Shown here: piece by piece, positions 1 to 8,247 of the stretch | How positions within the stretch are numbered: position 1 is the first letter of the stretch | Layout of the letters: each line of letters opens with the position of its first letter | The notes under the pieces: generated by a model | What the model saw: the letters and a program-made list of their open reading frames with translations, nothing else | What the model was told of the DNA's origin: nothing | Database searches by the model: none | Program-made: the position numbers and the translations under genes | From: CAYQEC01 sp964569015 | GTDB taxonomy: Bacteria > Actinomycetota > Acidimicrobiia > Spongiisociales > UBA5794 | NCBI GenBank assembly: GCA_964569015.1 | Contig: CAZMSN010000025.1 | Coordinates: 1-28,019 of the forward strand | Reading direction: 5' to 3' | DNA: 28,019 nucleotides

Positions 1-1073
1 ACGAGCGATCCGTAGCTGTGGCCGATCACGGTGACATGTCGGGTTCCCCCCAAGTCGAGGGCTTCGACGAGCCGGGCCAGATCGCCGGACCCGGCGCGTG
101 CCGCCGAAGCCGAGACGGCGTCCACACCGTCTGGGGGGTCGTAGCCGAGCCAGGCGATCGTCGCGATCCCCGCTCCGGGGGCAACCGCCTGTGCCTCACC
201 GGCGAGGTCCCGCGCCCACCCCCGTACCTGCCAGAAACGATCGAGGTCGCTGCCGGCCCCGGGAACCACGACCGCGACGTGTCGGGCGCTCTCGAGATCG
301 CCGAACACCTCCACGATGCGGCCGTCTCCGGCGGGATCGAACAGCAGGATCTGGCCGTCCATCCAGAGCCGCAGGTCGGCGAGTCGATCACGCAGCTCCC
401 GAATCTCGTCCTCACGAGCCAGGCGTCCCCACACCGTCTCCGGCGACGGCTGCGCCGGGTCGGGATGAGAAAATCCACGTTCCTCGCTGAGAAGGATCTC
501 CAGCCGAGCCTCGAGGGTCTCCACATGGTCGGTGATGCGAGCCCGATTGGCGAGATAGCGCAACTCGACTGGAGCCCCGTCGAGAGACCCGACGAGTTCG
601 GGGAACCGATAGGCGTAGGCCTCGGCAACCGCCGGAGTCAGCTCGCTCAGGCGTGCGAAGACCCTGCCCGGTGGCATCCCGACCAGCTCGTCGGGCGCCG
701 GCGCCTCCCTCCAGGCCGCGAACGTCTCCGTGCGGTCATGGAGATCGAAGGCCGTCGTGGCGGCGAACTCTGCCTCCTCGGCCATCGATTCCCAGACAAC
801 CCTCGGGATTCCCGCCGCCACCGTGGTGCTCTGGGCACGCCAGATCGCCTGCGAGCGCCATCTGGTCTCGGCGGACTCGTCGCGAAGGAGGCCGACGACA
901 CCGCCGAGTTCGCGTCCCAGCGCGACCGCGTCCGGGACCAGGTGCTGCATCCGCAGGATCTCGCATCCGTGTCGGGCCGTCTCGTCGATGAGCCCGGCCC
1001 TCCGCTCGAGATCACCCCCGAGCCGGAGCAGCTTTGCGGGATCGATCCCCCGAAAGGCCCACCGGTCGCTCAC
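1..1073 (-). CDS. DUF1023 alpha/beta hydrolase, T7SS-associated (3' end outside window)
   Basis: At least 357 residues are visible on the minus strand; the C-terminus lies left of the window. The last visible residues form VIGHSYGSL (about 349-357), the nucleophile elbow of actinobacterial DUF1023/Abhydrolase_8 proteins, with Ser353 as probable nucleophile. The preceding ~350 residues are mainly helical and Arg/Glu/Ala-rich, a layout common in DUF1023 proteins, whose N-terminal half often resembles WXG100 or other T7SS helical bundles. The start is a GTG whose GTGA overlaps the stop of the EccC-like gene by four bases, so it is translationally coupled and last visible in the leftward operon. 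DUF1023 proteins often sit beside WXG100 genes; substrate is unknown. It may be a secreted effector or an accessory hydrolase; this is inference. Confidence 0.75.
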   Translation of the reverse strand, partial: MSDRWAFRGIDPAKLLRLGGDLERRAGLIDETARHGCEILRMQHLVPDAVALGRELGGVVGLLRDESAETRWRSQAIWRAQSTTVAAGIPRVVWESMAEEAEFAATTAFDLHDRTETFAAWREAPAPDELVGMPPGRVFARLSELTPAVAEAYAYRFPELVGSLDGAPVELRYLANRARITDHVETLEARLEILLSEERGFSHPDPAQPSPETVWGRLAREDEIRELRDRLADLRLWMDGQILLFDPAGDGRIVEVFGDLESARHVAVVVPGAGSDLDRFWQVRGWARDLAGEAQAVAPGAGIATIAWLGYDPPDGVDAVSASAARAGSGDLARLVEALDLGGTRHVTVIGHSYGSL

Positions 1074-4000
1074 CGCCACGCCACCTGCACCAGCTCGACA
1101 CGACCGTCGGCCACGAGATAGCCCCGCCCCGGCACGAACATCGACGTGTCGCGTCGTGGCAGCTGCGTCTGCCACAGATCGCCGTCGGCGCCGGGATTGG
1201 GGCGAAGGGCCAGCCCGACGCGAGAACGGCGCACCGCCTGGGTCCAATGCCCGTAGGCGGCGCGGAGAGCCTCGGCGTTGCCGGCCGCCACCACGTGCAC
1301 ACCGGGGCGCCGCCCGGCGAGCAACTCCGACAGTGCGTCGCATCCCTCCACGAGCTCGGCGTCGTCGATGAGCACCAATCGCTCTGCGCCGGAAGAGGTG
1401 CGGTCCTCCATCGCCACGTCGAGGTCCCCGGCTCCCGCATCGCAGAGGACCACCTCGGTGCAGTCGTGCAGAGGGGACCGTCGCGGTGTGACAGCGTGGA
1501 TCTCGATATCGGGACGGGCCGCCGCCACTACCTCCGCGATTGTCACCAGCGCGGTGCTCTTCCCCGACCGGCTCGGTCCGGCGATGAGGGCGTGATCCCC
1601 GTCGCGCAACACGATCCCGGCCGGAGTCAGCTCGCCGTCGCCGATACCGAGCGGGATGAACCACTCGTCGTCGATGAGGCGAGCAGCGCCGACGATGTCG
1701 GGAGTCTTCACCTCGCCCGGGAGGACCCCGATCATGGCCGGCGGCCGGGAGGGCGTCACGCGGCAACGCGTCATCGCGGCGACCGCGGCGACCGCGGCGG
1801 CAACACCGTTGCCGTGGGGCAGAGCGACCTGCACCTCGCGTGCGGTGGCCGACTCGAAGCACCGTCCGGCCACCGTCGTCGGCTCGTCGACCGTCAGGCC
1901 GAGACACGTGTAGTCATACCGGTCGGCGAGCCGGAACACCAGCTTGGCGGCGGTGAGTGATGCGATCTGCCCCGGGATGTCGGTGGGTTGCTTGGCAGTG
2001 GCGACGACCACGATGCCGACGCCGGGCCCGTCGGCGATCACCCTCGTCAGCATGGCCTTGATGCCGAGGTCGCCGGGATCGTCGAACGCTGCGGCCAGTC
2101 CGGCGAACCCGTCGATGAAGACCACCTCCGTTGCCGACCGGGCCAAGGCGGCGGGGTTGGCGGCGAGAGCTCGGCGCCGCTCCTGCACCTCATGATGCAG
2201 ACGTCGCAGCAGGCGGACTTGGCGCTCGCGATCCGTCGCTGCGATCACGGCCCCGACGTGGGGAAGGTCGGCCAGCGGCCCGAGGAGCTGATCATCGAAG
2301 TCGATCACGTAGACGTGGACCTCGTCGGGGGAAGCACGTTCCGCCAACCCGACGGCGAGCGTGGCGAGAGCGGTGCTGGTCCCGCTCCCCCGCAGCCCGA
2401 AGAGCAGCAGATTCCCGTCCTCCGGTCCCCACCGGGCCGGCACCAGACGCTGCCGGTGCGGCTCGTCGGCGAGCCCGAAGGCGATCTCGAGTGGCCGACT
2501 CGAATCGCCAGGGTGGCTCGTGTCGAGGTCGGCTCTCAGGATCTCCGTTGGGAGCGGATCGGGCCAGGGCGACCGCGGCTCACCGAGATCGAGGGCGTTC
2601 GAGGCGGCGGTGATGGCGTCGACCAACACCTCGAGATCATCGGGCCCTTCATCGCCGTCGGTGGTCGCGACACCAGGTGGAGGCTGCTCATGGGCGAACA
2701 CGAACGGCGCCGCCGTGACCGCTCCTCGATCAACAGCACCGCGCCCGGAGACGTGGGCGGCCTGGAAGGCGATGATTTCGCCGGGACCGCGTCGCAGGAG
2801 ACCTCGCCCCGGTTGGTGCCGGCCGATGCCGGCGGCAGCCGGGCTCCCGACGACGTCAACGGAATCCGCATGATCCTGCACCCGCAGCGAGATACGCAGG
2901 TTGGTGTTGGCGCGAATGCCATCTCCGACGACGCCTCCCGGCCGCTGGGTCGCCAGCAACAGGTGCACGCCGAGGCTCCGGCCCCTCTGTGCGACGTCGA
3001 CCAGTGCCGTGAGGAAGTCCGGCAGTTCCTTGGCGAGCGCGGCGAATTCGTCGATGACGACCAGGAGGCGAGGCAGAGGCGGGGCGTCATTCCCTCGGAC
3101 ATGTTGCGAGATGTCGGACACCCCGGATCGGCGCAACAGCTCCTCGCGGTAACGCAGCTCGGCCTCGAGGCAGGTGAGCGCCCTGCGAGCGAGGTGGCCG
3201 TCGAGGTCGGTGACGACGCCGACCGTGTGAGGGAGGCGGGCACAGGCATCGAACGCGCTCCCTCCCTTGTAGTCGACCAGCACGAAGTTGAGCCGGTCCG
3301 GATCCACCGTTGCGGCCAGTGACACCACCAGCGTGCGCAGCAACTCCGACTTCCCCGACCCGGTGGTTCCCGCGAGCAGGCCGTGGGGGCCGTCGGACAC
3401 CAGGTCCACCTCCAGCGGCCCTTCCTCGGTCATTCCGAGCACGAAGGGCGGGAAGGGACGATTTCCGAGATGCCCCCAGCGCCATACGATCGTCGCCGAA
3501 TCGGCTGCCTCGATGCCGAGCAGGTCGACGAGCCGGACCGCATCGGGGAGGTGGACGGCGCCCCGGTCGAGCTCCGCGTCGTCGAGCCGCGCCAGGGCCC
3601 GGGCGACACGGCGGGCGGAGACGGCCGGGGCCCGCCACAGCTCGGCATCGACAACCGGACCTGCCCCGTCGGGCCGGAAGAGACGGCCAAGACCGTCGGG
3701 GGTGGCCTCGACGATCACCGAGCACAGGGAAGGAAGCCGGTCGGTGGCCTCAGCGAGGGCGATGGCGCCGAGCCGTCGCCCCTCCCCATCGTGGAGCGCG
3801 GCCCGCAGCAGCGCCCCCTCGGGAGCGGCCAGTGGCTCACCGTCGAGGATCACCAGGTGATGCTGCGGCATCGGGGAGCGCTGCCCTTCCCGGACTCCGG
3901 AAGGGGAACCCTGGGGAAGGGCGGCAAGGACCGGCGGTCCTTCCTGCGGATCGCACGCCAGCCGGCGCCGTCCGGTGGCGTCGATGAGCACGTGAGGGAG

Positions 4001-4987
4001 CCACTTCGCCCAGTCCCAGTCCGTGGCAATGTCCGAGATGATCGTGACCTGGAGATCGGCGGGCCCGTGCAGCACCGCCGCCTGCACCACGAGGGCCCGG
4101 GCCAGCGGCAGCACGTCGGAGCGGGGCCCGGAGATGCCGAGGATCGCTCCCGAGGTGAGATCGACGGCGAGCGGCACGTCGTGCAAGGTGTCATAGCGAG
4201 TGAGGATCTCGCCCACGTCGTCCGGCAGTGTGCCGCCCGCCACGACGTGAGCCTGCCACGGGACGCAACCGGTGCCGATGCCGAGGCGCAGGAAGTCGTC
4301 GTGAGCGGGTCGCCGCTCCCAGAGGGACGAGGCCTTGCCAACGGCGCGGCCGACGAGTTGCCCGAGCGTTGGTGTCTCCCGCCGGGCGCACTGTGTGGCG
4401 AGCCGATGGGCAGAGGCGACACGCTTTTCCAGCTCGACGAGGTCCTGAGCCCGGGTGCCTGCGCGGTGGCGGCGCTCGCGCCGGATCCGGCGGCGGTCTT
4501 CGACCCAGTTGGCGAGCATCATCGCGGGGCTGAACACCGCGAACAGAGCCATGCGCGGGTGGAACAGGACGGCCATCACGATCCCCAGCACCACCGGGAT
4601 CACCAGCGCCGCCCACCCGAATCGGGCCGGTGCGCCTATCTCCGGCGGCGGGGCAGGAATCCGGATCTCGGGAAGCTCGGGCCGAGACCGGGCCCGAGGC
4701 GGGCGGCGGAACATCGACTCGCCCGCCGCGCCAGGGCTCGCACGCATCGCCTCCTCCTGCCGGGCCTCGATCGTCGGGTCGACGAAGGTGATCTCCGATC
4801 CCTCCCGCACGCCGCACTCGGCGAGCGGGGTCTCCGGTCTCACCCGGCGCCCGTCAACGAGAACCTCGACCGGAGTGGCTCCGAACCACTGATCCGCCAG
4901 GTCGACCGGCCGGGCCTCGGTGCCGGCGGCGAGCAGGCTCGCCTCGTACTCGTCTCCGCCGCGGCGGACGACCACGGGCACGCTCAT
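1070..4987 (-). CDS. EccC/FtsK-SpoIIIE-type triple ATPase of a type VII secretion-like system
   Basis: 1305 residues from ATG 4987, one base after the stop of the WXG-type gene; the frame is open further upstream, but that part lies over the neighbour and is poor protein. Residues 1-70 form a small beta-rich domain, then two membrane segments (about 123-142 and 146-162), as in EccC/EssC. ATPase 1 has Walker A GTTGSGKS (540-547) and Walker B LLVVIDE (641-647). ATPase 2 has a degenerate Walker A GLRGSGTS (864-871, Lys replaced by Thr) and VVFIDG (955-960). ATPase 3 has intact GPSRSGKS (1137-1144) and LVLIDD (1204-1209). EccC family motors are hexameric membrane ATPases that recognise WXG100 substrates and drive export. 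The genes for two WXG-type proteins lie directly upstream, which supports this role over DNA translocation. Confidence 0.88.
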   Translation of the reverse strand: MSVPVVVRRGGDEYEASLLAAGTEARPVDLADQWFGATPVEVLVDGRRVRPETPLAECGVREGSEITFVDPTIEARQEEAMRASPGAAGESMFRRPPRARSRPELPEIRIPAPPPEIGAPARFGWAALVIPVVLGIVMAVLFHPRMALFAVFSPAMMLANWVEDRRRIRRERRHRAGTRAQDLVELEKRVASAHRLATQCARRETPTLGQLVGRAVGKASSLWERRPAHDDFLRLGIGTGCVPWQAHVVAGGTLPDDVGEILTRYDTLHDVPLAVDLTSGAILGISGPRSDVLPLARALVVQAAVLHGPADLQVTIISDIATDWDWAKWLPHVLIDATGRRRLACDPQEGPPVLAALPQGSPSGVREGQRSPMPQHHLVILDGEPLAAPEGALLRAALHDGEGRRLGAIALAEATDRLPSLCSVIVEATPDGLGRLFRPDGAGPVVDAELWRAPAVSARRVARALARLDDAELDRGAVHLPDAVRLVDLLGIEAADSATIVWRWGHLGNRPFPPFVLGMTEEGPLEVDLVSDGPHGLLAGTTGSGKSELLRTLVVSLAATVDPDRLNFVLVDYKGGSAFDACARLPHTVGVVTDLDGHLARRALTCLEAELRYREELLRRSGVSDISQHVRGNDAPPLPRLLVVIDEFAALAKELPDFLTALVDVAQRGRSLGVHLLLATQRPGGVVGDGIRANTNLRISLRVQDHADSVDVVGSPAAAGIGRHQPGRGLLRRGPGEIIAFQAAHVSGRGAVDRGAVTAAPFVFAHEQPPPGVATTDGDEGPDDLEVLVDAITAASNALDLGEPRSPWPDPLPTEILRADLDTSHPGDSSRPLEIAFGLADEPHRQRLVPARWGPEDGNLLLFGLRGSGTSTALATLAVGLAERASPDEVHVYVIDFDDQLLGPLADLPHVGAVIAATDRERQVRLLRRLHHEVQERRRALAANPAALARSATEVVFIDGFAGLAAAFDDPGDLGIKAMLTRVIADGPGVGIVVVATAKQPTDIPGQIASLTAAKLVFRLADRYDYTCLGLTVDEPTTVAGRCFESATAREVQVALPHGNGVAAAVAAVAAMTRCRVTPSRPPAMIGVLPGEVKTPDIVGAARLIDDEWFIPLGIGDGELTPAGIVLRDGDHALIAGPSRSGKSTALVTIAEVVAAARPDIEIHAVTPRRSPLHDCTEVVLCDAGAGDLDVAMEDRTSSGAERLVLIDDAELVEGCDALSELLAGRRPGVHVVAAGNAEALRAAYGHWTQAVRRSRVGLALRPNPGADGDLWQTQLPRRDTSMFVPGRGYLVADGRVELVQVAWR

Positions 4988-4988
4988 G

Positions 4989-5330
4989 TCACCACGCAGC
5001 CGGCACCGCGGCGGCCTGTTCGGTCCGGGCCGCCTGCTGCTCGAGATCGGCCGCCTCGCGGCGCGCCTGGGCGGCACGGCGTTCCAGCCTCTGGGCGGCG
5101 GCGCCCATTCTGGCGGCAGCCGTCCCCAGGACCCGGGTGGCCTCGTCGAGCCGGGCCTCGAGGTCGGTCGCCGCCGGTCCGCGCCAAGCATGCCGCGAGG
5201 ACTCCACCATCGAGGCGAGCGACGCCGGCAAGGAGAGACCGAGGAGTCGCAGGCGCCGGCCCGCGGCCGCGAGGGCGTCGGCCCGATGCCGGACCTGCCC
5301 GGCGCGACGGCGCATCTCGGAGGGTGTCAC
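4989..5330 (-). CDS. WXG100-like partner protein, Arg/Ala-rich
   Basis: 113 residues from a GTG start; an in-frame ATG at codon 6 is an alternative. It is almost entirely helical, with a W49-R50-G51 turn (HAWRGPAA) in mid-chain, the hallmark WXG hairpin of the ESAT-6/CFP-10 superfamily. The C-terminal half is heptad-like, rich in Ala, Arg, Glu and Gln, and suggests coiled coil. It lies 12 bases after the canonical WXG100 gene and one base before the ATPase gene, so the order substrate, substrate, motor fits an EsxA/EsxB-type heterodimer exported by the downstream ATPase. It is longer and more basic than a usual WXG100 protein, so an accessory or chaperone role is possible. The family call rests on the WXG turn, size and position. 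Confidence 0.65.
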   Translation of the reverse strand: MTPSEMRRRAGQVRHRADALAAAGRRLRLLGLSLPASLASMVESSRHAWRGPAATDLEARLDEATRVLGTAAARMGAAAQRLERRAAQARREAADLEQQAARTEQAAAVPAAW

Positions 5331-5342
5331 CTGGCTGCAACG

Positions 5343-5615
5343 TCAGCGAGTGGCGGCTTCGATATTGACCCGATACGAGCCGACCGCCTCGGCGGCTTCG
5401 TTGAGGGCTTGCTCCAGCTTTTGCAGCGCCGGCCTGAAATCGCTGTTCCATGCGGCCCGAAACTTCTCGGCGCCGGGCCCTTGCCACGCAGTGGCGCCCG
5501 GATCCACCCGGCCGCTCAGCGCCGAGGTGAGGGCGCCGACCTCCCCCGCCTTGCTCACGAACGTCGACTTCAGATTGTCGAGATCGGCCAGATTTGCTCC
5601 GAACATGTGACCCAT
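5343..5615 (-). CDS. WXG100 family protein (ESAT-6-like secretion substrate)
   Basis: 90 residues, typical WXG100 length. Two helices flank the turn TAWQGPGAEKF with W44-Q45-G46; the following residues AEKFRAAWNSDFRPALQKLEQAL match the family pattern. The C-terminus reads VGSYRVNIEAATR; a tyrosine and acidic residue are present but not in exact YxxxD/E spacing. The start ATG has GGGAG about five bases upstream; a second ATG three codons later is possible. It is the first gene of the leftward operon, about 45 bases below a predicted promoter. Such proteins form helical-hairpin dimers and are both substrate and co-secretion partner of EccC-type motors. Confidence 0.9.
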   Translation of the reverse strand: MGHMFGANLADLDNLKSTFVSKAGEVGALTSALSGRVDPGATAWQGPGAEKFRAAWNSDFRPALQKLEQALNEAAEAVGSYRVNIEAATR

Positions 5616-5665
5616 GACTGCTCCCTTCTCGGATTCCGAGCCCGGTCTTCGGGCCCGCTCGCCTC

Positions 5666-5693
5666 ACCGTAGGCGATATACAACGTTTGTCAA
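5666..5693 (-). promoter_or_regulatory. Promoter of the leftward WXG100/EccC operon
   Basis: On the minus strand, TTGACA (5693-5688) is followed after 16 bases by TACGGT (5671-5666). The predicted start, near 5660, gives a ~45-base leader carrying the GGGAG ribosome site. The -35 box is one arm of an inverted repeat (TTGTCAA at 5687-5693, TTGACAA at 5707-5713) shared with the divergent promoter. Confidence 0.6.
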
Positions 5694-5706
5694 GATAGCA
5701 TAGGAG

Positions 5707-5735
5707 TTGACAAGAGCACTTGATCCGCGTAGGTT
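5707..5735 (+). promoter_or_regulatory. Promoter of the rightward LysM/TcpC-like/EspG-like operon
   Basis: TTGACA (5707-5712), a 17-base spacer and TAGGTT (5730-5735) predict transcription starting near 5742, at most a couple of bases before the ATG at 5744. The rightward operon would therefore begin with an essentially leaderless message. Its -35 box faces that of the leftward operon 13 bases away, so polymerases or one regulator would compete for the site. Confidence 0.6.
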
Positions 5736-5743
5736 CTATGGGT

Positions 5744-6535
5744 ATGGGACGATCCAGATTGCGCCTCGTAGCTCTGCTCGCCGTCGAAGGAGGGTCCATC
5801 GAAGGTCTCCGCCGAATCGGCGAGTGCCTGCACATCGATGGGGAACACCCGCTCACTTGGCTTCGATCGGCCCCCCTCGAAGACGCCGTCGCCGCCACGG
5901 CCTGGGCCGCCGCTCTCGGTGTCGCCGCCTGGCTCGCCCTCACCACGGTCGGCTATCTGGTGGCCCGGATCACCCGCCTTCGCCGCGCCTCGGCCCTGCT
6001 GTGCCGGGCGACCGTCCCCCTGGTGCGCCGCCTCGTCGATCGGGCGCTCGCCATCTCGCTCGCGACGTCGATTGCCGCCGGACCTGCGCTCCCGGCTCTC
6101 GCCGCCGAACCGCCTCCCCCCGTCGTGTTCCAGATTGCCGAGGATGGGCTGCCGCATCCCACCGCGCCCGTGATCGAGGCGTCCTCAGACCTGGATCGGG
6201 TCATCATGATTCTCCCCCCTGGCGTTGCCGGAGCCGGCTTCGCCCCCCGACCGGCACCGAGCACTGCCCCTGCGCAAGAACCGGCGGGGCCCGCACCCGA
6301 GAGCCGGCCCCCCGAGCCGGAGAGCCGACATACGGTGGCCTCGGGCGACAACCTCTGGACGATCGCGGCTGCGCACCTCCGGGCGAGCAGCGACCACCCG
6401 CCGGCGACCGGCGAGGTGGCCGACTACTGGAGACGCGTCGTCGCGGCCAACGAGAGCACCCTGCGATCGGGTGACCCCAATCTCATCTTCCCAGGAGAGA
6501 TCGTGACCCTGCCCCGGGTCGAGGTCTCGTCGTGA
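5744..6535 (+). CDS. Membrane protein with C-terminal LysM domain
   Basis: 263 residues from ATG 5744, chosen because the predicted transcription start is just upstream; ATG 5738 and a TTG further up are in frame but less likely. Residues 52-75 form one membrane helix and 101-120 a second ending in ALPALAAE, which resembles a signal-like segment. A Pro/Ala-rich stretch (about 165-195) leads to a LysM module (about 196-258: HTVASGDNLWTIA ... NLIFPGEIVTLP). LysM binds peptidoglycan or related glycans, so the protein probably tethers the membrane to the wall. Similar N-terminal membrane plus LysM layouts occur in actinobacterial LysM/BTAD proteins, but no BTAD region is present. Its stop overlaps the next start (GTGA). 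It may anchor a secretion complex across the wall; that role is inferred from position. Confidence 0.75.
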   Translation: MGRSRLRLVALLAVEGGSIEGLRRIGECLHIDGEHPLTWLRSAPLEDAVAATAWAAALGVAAWLALTTVGYLVARITRLRRASALLCRATVPLVRRLVDRALAISLATSIAAGPALPALAAEPPPPVVFQIAEDGLPHPTAPVIEASSDLDRVIMILPPGVAGAGFAPRPAPSTAPAQEPAGPAPESRPPEPESRHTVASGDNLWTIAAAHLRASSDHPPATGEVADYWRRVVAANESTLRSGDPNLIFPGEIVTLPRVEVSS

Positions 6536-7458
6536 GCGCCTCGCCCACCCTCGGTGCGCCGGTCGTCGATATCGAGGAGCACCCCCCGACGGCGATCAGC
6601 CGCCCTCGATGCCGCTTGGCAGAGCCGGCCGTGGCGGAGCCGGTCGAAGGAGGCTCCTGGGGGCACCGCATCGCGATCCTCCTCGCCACGGTCGCGCTCC
6701 TCGTGGCGACGGTGGCCCTGGTGCTCCGCCCCGGCCACCACCCGGCCGGCGCCACGACCTCCGCCCTTCCCCCGCCCGGGCTCGGTGGCTACGCCGAGTT
6801 GTATGTCGCCACATGGCTCACCAGCGGTGGCGAAGACGCCGCCCTCGACCTCTTCCTTCCCGGCGGAGCCGATCTCTCCGCGATGCAGCCTCGCCAGCGC
6901 TACGTCACCCGAGCCGCAACGGTGGAGGTGATCCAGCACCAGCCTCGACTCTGGACGGTCACGGTGGCCGCCGACGTGCTCGAGCTGGTCGACGGCGGCT
7001 ACGTTCCGGCCGGCCTCGAGCACTACCAGGTCGGCATCGCAGTCGACGGTTCTCGCTTTGCCGCACTCGGCCTTCCCGCCCGGGTGGCGGCGCCCGAGCC
7101 TGCCCGCTTCCCCGCCTCGCTGCTGGCGCTCGACGAGCCGCTCCCCGACTCGCTGCTCGCCACCACCACCGGGTTCCTCGAAGCACTGCTCACCGGCGAC
7201 GGCAATCTGAGCCGCTTCGCCGCAGCCGGAAGTGGAATCTCGCCCGTCGATCCTCCCCCATACACCCGGGTCGACATCGTGGCGTCCGGAGGCTTCGCCT
7301 CAGGATCCGCGGTTGTGCTGCGCGTCACGGTCGATGCCACCACCGGCGGCGGCCGAACCCACATCATGGACTACACCCTGGAAGCAAGCGAGGCCTCGGG
7401 AGTGTGGGAGATTCTCGCGATGATCCCGGCCGTGACGGCAGAAGAGGCCGCGTCTTGA
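6532..7458 (+). CDS. TcpC-like single-pass membrane protein
   Basis: 308 residues from GTG 6532, overlapping the previous stop by four bases. A short cytoplasmic N-terminus precedes one strong membrane helix (about 46-65). The extracytoplasmic part shows two successive alpha+beta regions: the first opens with ELYVATWLTSGGEDAALDLF (start about residue 85), the second with LLATTTGFLEALLTGDGNLS. This matches the tandem NTF2/VirB8-like folds of TcpC proteins, which are structural components of Gram-positive conjugation channels. Here there is no relaxase or other conjugation gene; the neighbours are WXG100/EccC genes. The likely role is a membrane scaffold for the secretion motor, analogous to EccB or VirB8. 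The family call rests on topology and local sequence style and needs a profile search. Confidence 0.5.
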   Translation: MSASPTLGAPVVDIEEHPPTAISRPRCRLAEPAVAEPVEGGSWGHRIAILLATVALLVATVALVLRPGHHPAGATTSALPPPGLGGYAELYVATWLTSGGEDAALDLFLPGGADLSAMQPRQRYVTRAATVEVIQHQPRLWTVTVAADVLELVDGGYVPAGLEHYQVGIAVDGSRFAALGLPARVAAPEPARFPASLLALDEPLPDSLLATTTGFLEALLTGDGNLSRFAAAGSGISPVDPPPYTRVDIVASGGFASGSAVVLRVTVDATTGGGRTHIMDYTLEASEASGVWEILAMIPAVTAEEAAS

Positions 7459-8222
7459 CCGCGCCGCTCACCCGGCCCTCCATGGATGATGATTCCTCTT
7501 GGGCGGGCATCGACCCGGACCGCGGGACCGTCACGATCCCGCGCCGCCTCGTGCCGGTGCTCCTCGCGTTGCACGCCGGGAACCCGGTGTGCAACGGGGA
7601 GCAGGCTGAGCTCGAGCTGTCCGGCATCACGTCGGCCGGTCGGCTCCATCCCGCTGTAACCGGGATCCTGGGCGTCATGATGGAACCGGGCCTCGTAGTC
7701 TCGGTCGACGTGGCCGGAGGTCGTGCTCCGACGCTGGCGACCTTCTGGTGCACCCGGCGTCGCGCCGTGCAGGGTGAGGTGATCGATTCGCAGCGGGTTC
7801 GTCTCCACCGCGTCGATCCGGAGCGATTGTCGTTCCACCTGCTCCAAGTCACCGGAGCCGGCCCGCGGCCATCGCCTCCGTTCGCCGGTGGCGTGACCGT
7901 CGATGCCCGGCTGCTCGAGGAAGTCGAACGTCTTCTCGGAGACCAGGCCTCGATGGCCGCGCTCGAGGAAGCCGGGATCGATCCCCTCTGGGCCGACCGG
8001 CTCCTCATTGCGCTCGAGCACCGCCGCCGAGCCTGGCGGGTACAGACGGTGTGGACCGGCCGGAGCAACGGGCGCCGCACCGCCGAGTTGACGGTGCTCG
8101 ATGCCGGCCCGGCCGGCTACTGGCGGATGTCCGGCACGCCCCCGGCGCTCACCCTCACGGTGAGCGACTATGACGACCTCGTGCTCGCCTTCCGCGACCT
8201 GCTGCCCGACCCGGAGCCGTAA
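7455..8222 (+). CDS. Soluble EspG-like T7SS-associated protein (tentative)
   Basis: 255 residues if the TTG at 7455 is used; it overlaps the previous stop (TTGA). An ATG at 7482 gives 246 residues. There is no signal peptide or membrane segment. The N-terminal third is beta-rich (TVTIPRRLVPVLLAL ... GLVVSVDVAGG), the middle is helical (LLEEVERLLGDQASM), and the end has W-V-x-T-VW and VLDAGPAGYWRM strands followed by LAFRDLLPD. This order resembles EspG proteins, cytosolic chaperones that deliver PE/PPE substrates to ESX motors, including the final helix ending in LLP. The gene ends the rightward operon. Sequence likeness is by eye; an unrelated conserved actinobacterial protein is possible. 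Confidence 0.45.
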   Translation: MTAPLTRPSMDDDSSWAGIDPDRGTVTIPRRLVPVLLALHAGNPVCNGEQAELELSGITSAGRLHPAVTGILGVMMEPGLVVSVDVAGGRAPTLATFWCTRRRAVQGEVIDSQRVRLHRVDPERLSFHLLQVTGAGPRPSPPFAGGVTVDARLLEEVERLLGDQASMAALEEAGIDPLWADRLLIALEHRRRAWRVQTVWTGRSNGRRTAELTVLDAGPAGYWRMSGTPPALTLTVSDYDDLVLAFRDLLPDPEP

Positions 8223-8247
8223 CCGGAGCAAGCACACGCTGCGTACC

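Noticed and set aside
18..1121. Long rightward open frame of 367 codons
   Set aside because: It is Arg/Pro/Gly-rich without motifs and lies opposite the DUF1023 gene, whose GHSYGSL elbow shows the leftward strand is coding.
3383..5368. 661-codon rightward open frame
   Set aside because: It runs antisense to the ATPase gene with its three nucleotide-binding domains; composition is low-complexity and typical of high-GC shadow frames.
6609..7454. In-frame upstream extension of the EspG-like gene
   Set aside because: The extension overlaps the TcpC-like gene in another frame and is Arg-rich nonsense; the TTG/ATG starts near 7455-7482 fit the tight operon spacing.
6532..8222. Integrative conjugative element suggested by the TcpC-like protein
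   Set aside because: No relaxase, integrase, att-like repeats or other transfer genes are visible, and the partners are WXG100/EccC genes.
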